Source of the DNA: Nissolia schottii
Taxonomy: Eukaryota; Streptophyta; Magnoliopsida; Fabales; Fabaceae
Assembly: GCA_003254905.1 (NCBI GenBank)
Contig: QANU01052615.1
Location: 240,121-304,120 of the forward strand
Direction: 5' to 3'
DNA length: 64,000 nucleotides
Below, piece after piece: positions 61,440-64,000 of this stretch (positions are counted from its first letter, which is position 1; every line of letters begins with the position of its first letter). The translations under genes were made by a program, and so were the position numbers. The notes under the pieces were generated by a model. The model worked only from the letters and a program-made list of their open reading frames with translations. It did no database searches and was not told where the DNA came from.

Positions 61440-62399
61440 GCTTATATTGTAGTCCTTTAGGATTGTTGGCTTCGGAGATAGCAAAACGGTTGAACAAGGC
61501 AAAAGTTCCTTGTGATCTCATTACAGGTCAGGAGAGAGAGGAGGTTGACAGTGCCAAACATACGGCTGTTACAGTTGAAATGGCCGATGTATCATCTGAT
61601 TATGAATGTGCTGTTATTGATGAAATTCAGGCAAGTCATTGTTTCATTTTGAGATTCCTTTTTTCATATTATATCTAAATAGCTCTCAGGAATGCTTCAG
61701 CTTCATATGAGCCAAGATTATAAATAGCTCTTCCTGCATCCAGATGTTGGGGTGTAATACAAGGTTACACGTGTTTTATTAGGGATAACTGCTGATGAGC
61801 TTCACCATTGTAGTGATCCAGCTGCTGTTCCCCTTATTCTGGAGATATTGAAAGTGGCTGGTGATGAAGTTGAGGTATCAAAATTCATAAAACCTCTCAA
61901 AAATCACCTTGACCAATCAATTTTTTTATAGTAATTTCATTCCTGTGGATTTACCATTGTGGTAAGAACTGATGAGGCCCTCTGGTACATGGTGTTTCTA
62001 TTAAATGTTTAAATCTCTAAAACACATTTTCTTTTTCATGTGTGCTGTAGGTTCAATTTTATGAGAGATTGTCACCTTTAGTCCCGCTGAAGGTTCCTCT
62101 TGGATCCTTCTCTAATGTAAGAAAGGGTGATTGCATTATAACCTTTTCATGTCGGGATATATACAAGTTAAAGGTGAGCTCTTACATCTGTTTTCATTAT
62201 TTTTGGAATTACCGGTTAATAGCGATTTCTGCCAATTCAATTGCATGTTTCTTGATTTAGATTTTTCACAATGGACTAACTAGTAAAAGTTGACATTCAT
62301 ATTGCTCAGAAGAGAATTGAGAATCGAGGAAAACATCTTTGTTCTGTAGTACATGGTTCATTGCCACCGGAGACTCGAACAAGGCAGGCGTAAACTCCT
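61440..62399 (+). pseudogene. Captured SUV3 RNA-helicase exons (copy 2)
   Basis: Four exons match plant SUV3, the mitochondrial DExH RNA helicase that works with RNA-degrading enzymes. 61440-61630 reads GLYCSPLGLLASEIAKRLNK, VPCDLITGQEREEV and AVTVEMADV, ending in the motif II box DEIQ. 61744-61874 reads ADELHHCSDPAAVPLILEIL after a damaged start with frame changes. 62051-62173 reads QFYERLSPLVPLKVPLGSFS and DIYKLK. 62310-62399 reads KRIENRGKHLCSVVHGSLPP and ETRTRQ. The first exon ends in a GC donor (CAG|GCAAGT). The ATP-binding GKT exon and the C-terminal half are absent, so no helicase can be made. Copy 1 keeps only the last two exons. Confidence 0.9.
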
Positions 62400-62648
62400 A
62401 CCTCTCTCTAAGAAGTTCTAGATTTCCCTGTTGAATCTCACTTATTTCATGGGAATCTGATCTTTACTTTTGCATTTTTCCTAAAAAATATTTATGCCAT
62501 TTGTTTTGTTCTTTGTAAAACTCTGTTTATCATATTCATTGACAATAAATTTCATGCTGACTGTAATCGGTTTGTGTTAAGTGTTATTTCATGGCCTTGT
62601 TAAGAAAATGCTACATATACTTTAGTTTAATGGTTTCTACAGTTTTAG

Positions 62649-62786
62649 CAACTGCATCATCAGCAACAACTTGCTAAGCAGCGGCGGCAACAGATGGCTG
62701 GGGCAGGAATGGGGCAAGTTTCGTCACAAGAAGGAGCAACAAACATTGGTGGAGGGGGCTTCATCAACCACGATCCTATGTTATGA
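62649..62786 (+). pseudogene. Captured Q-rich last exon of unknown origin (copy 2)
   Basis: After a TTTTAG acceptor, 45 codons read QLHHQQQLAKQRRQQM, then AGAGMGQVSSQEGATNIGGG and FINHDPML, ending in TGA. The same exon in copy 1 (20213-20362) runs four codons further. The downstream 3' region is also shared. The parent may be a glutamine-rich coactivator; I cannot name it. Confidence 0.6.
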
Positions 62787-63397
62787 TATATAACAAGTTA
62801 ATCACTTTGCTTTCTCGTGCATGTAGGTTTATTATTTCAGTTTATGTAAATGTTGAGATATGAGATGGACAAGTTGATTGTTGATTTGCACAAACCCCCA
62901 GGAGCTGTAACTACAAATTAAGCATGTGCTTAGAATTTCATTTATTGTTTGAGTCATAAGTCATGACAATACTATTTATTTGTAAGTTTGTTGCGATTGA
63001 TTTGTTATCTCATATTCTTCTCTTAATTTGTTACTGCACTTGAATTGCTTATTTTCTATTTATCATGTGACAATTATTTTATGCTTAATAATAATTTTTA
63101 TGATATTATAAGGGTAACGTGAAAAACACTAGCGACATATAGAGACGAATATTTCTTTGTAATGTAGAATTAAAATTAGCGACGGATAGAGACAGAAATA
63201 AAATAGCTACGGATAGTGATTGGAATTCTGTTGCTACAGTTTGCGATGGAATGACTCCTGTCGCTAAAATTTTAGCTAGGAGCAAATTTGCAATGACATT
63301 AGCGACTGGAATATCCTTTGTTATTTTATTTTTAGTGACGGAATTTAAGCTTTAGCGATGAATTTTTCCGTTGCTAAATACTGATTTTCTAATAGTG

Positions 63398-64000
63398 TCT
63401 CTTTTATGTAGTTGTTATTTGAATTTTAGGAAAATAAATCTAAGAGGATCATTGAAGATTGGAAGAAGATAAGAGATAAGATTGAAGAAAAAATTTGAAG
63501 AGAGGATTTGGATCAAAAAAGATAAATTTGAATGTGATTTGTAAAGATTTAGGTGAAAATATATGCTGAAACTTTTTTTTATACTGAATTTGTCACAAAT
63601 TTTGCACATTTATTAAGAATTAATCTCGACTTGGCTCCAACTACAAAGTTTTAGATATTTCTTTTATATTTAATTAGAGACTTGGATCAGCTCAATCAGA
63701 TATGTAGCACAAGTTATGCTATTTTTACTATCGCAGTACAATGTTGTCAAAAAATTCGTATTTCAGCGTTTTGTTGAATTAATTCTGGGTCCATACTCTA
63801 TAAATACAACCTCAATGATCCCAAAGAAGGGGAGAATCATATTTGAAGAGGAGGCAACCCTAGGAGAGCTTCCAGGTGCCAAGACGAAGATTTTTGGGGT
63901 GTGACGCGATGAGGGAGAGATCCCAATTTGTTCCCAAGTTAAGTCTTCACCATTATTCTTCCATGGAACCTTTAGTTTATGGTTTTGTTTTGTTTTCTTC
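63398..64000 (+). other. Right part of the old LTR, to window edge
   Basis: Collinear with 21005-21605 of unit 1 (words such as CGATGAGGGAGAGATCCC). There is no gene; a 62-residue frame at 63716-63904 is not conserved as coding in unit 1. Confidence 0.55.

Larger units (their letters stand above)
57935..63397 (+). mobile_element. Pack-CACTA with exons of several host genes, copy 2
   Basis: The left terminal repeat is CATTACTAGAAAAATGAG; the right end read in reverse is CACTATTAGAAAATCAG. TCT target duplications lie at 57932-57934 and 63398-63400. Subterminal TAGCGACGGA-type repeats lie at 63120-63380. No transposase is present, so it relied on an autonomous CACTA (EnSpm) element. Cargo, left to right and all on the plus strand: an unidentified 5' piece, a golgin-candidate first exon, three PLPBP exons, SUV3 helicase exons and a Q-rich last exon. 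Introns and most splice sites are kept, so capture was from DNA, not mRNA. A MITE and a solo LTR inserted into it later. Soybean Tgm-Express1 is a known precedent for such gene-fragment-bearing CACTA elements. Confidence 0.88.
31236..64000 (+). repeat. Segmental duplication unit 2
   Basis: Collinear with 6445-21660, enlarged by insertions at 35123-36543, 42043-44145, 47639-50691, 53448-55739, 58042-58268 and 59809-60526, and by uncertain assembly at 37315-41023. It runs off the right edge of the window. Confidence 0.83.

Noticed and set aside
58494-62786. A single functional multi-exon host gene across the whole Pack-CACTA cargo
   Set aside because: The exons belong to unrelated families, key exons of each are missing, one SUV3 exon has frame changes, and CACTA ends enclose the whole set.

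Overview
The window is nuclear DNA from a flowering plant, most probably a legume. It is AT-rich, intron-bearing and packed with nested plant transposons. The only host genes that look complete are two copies of a vestitone-reductase-like gene, a family tied to legume isoflavonoid (pterocarpan) metabolism. Three single-base 'n' characters (40162, 41023, 51464) mark contig joins, so part of the layout may be an assembly effect.

Large-scale layout: the window is dominated by an old, near-tandem segmental duplication. Unit 1 runs from about 6445 to at least 21660. Unit 2 runs from about 31236 to the right edge and is swollen by later insertions. Both units carry, in the same order: a decayed hAT transposon on the minus strand, a retroelement remnant, a four-exon vestitone-reductase-like gene on the minus strand, a gene-poor stretch, and a CACTA (CMC/EnSpm) transposon with captured host exons sitting inside an old LTR. 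Unit 1 carries private solo LTRs at 14609-14956 and 22007-24648. Unit 2 carries private insertions at 35123-36543, 42043-44145, 47639-50691, 53448-55739, 58042-58268 and 59809-60526. Because the other unit preserves the empty site for several of these, target-site duplications can be read directly.

Region by region: 1-2730 is a hAT transposase remnant between two inverted arms that share a coding-like segment. 2730-6440 has no gene but a 227-bp Mutator-type MITE and low-complexity DNA. 6445-21660 is unit 1. 22007-24648 is a solo LTR, and 25450-26155 a Copia-like remnant. 27234-28759 is a non-autonomous Mutator-like element, and 29035-29600 a minisatellite. 29989-64000 is unit 2. Its stretch 37315-40161 looks base-for-base identical to 11115-13961 and ends at an n, which suggests a misplaced contig or very recent gene conversion.

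Most interesting locus: 57935-63397 is a Pack-CACTA element that strings together exons from at least three unrelated host genes in one orientation: a golgin-candidate first exon, PLP-homeostasis protein (YggS/PLPBP family) exons, SUV3 RNA-helicase exons, and an unidentified Q-rich 3' exon. Splice sites are largely preserved, and the golgin and PLPBP parts would be joined in frame. Unit 1 holds an internally deleted sister copy (19201-21004). The second notable point is that both vestitone-reductase-like copies predict 326-residue proteins, but copy 1 has His in place of the catalytic Tyr163.
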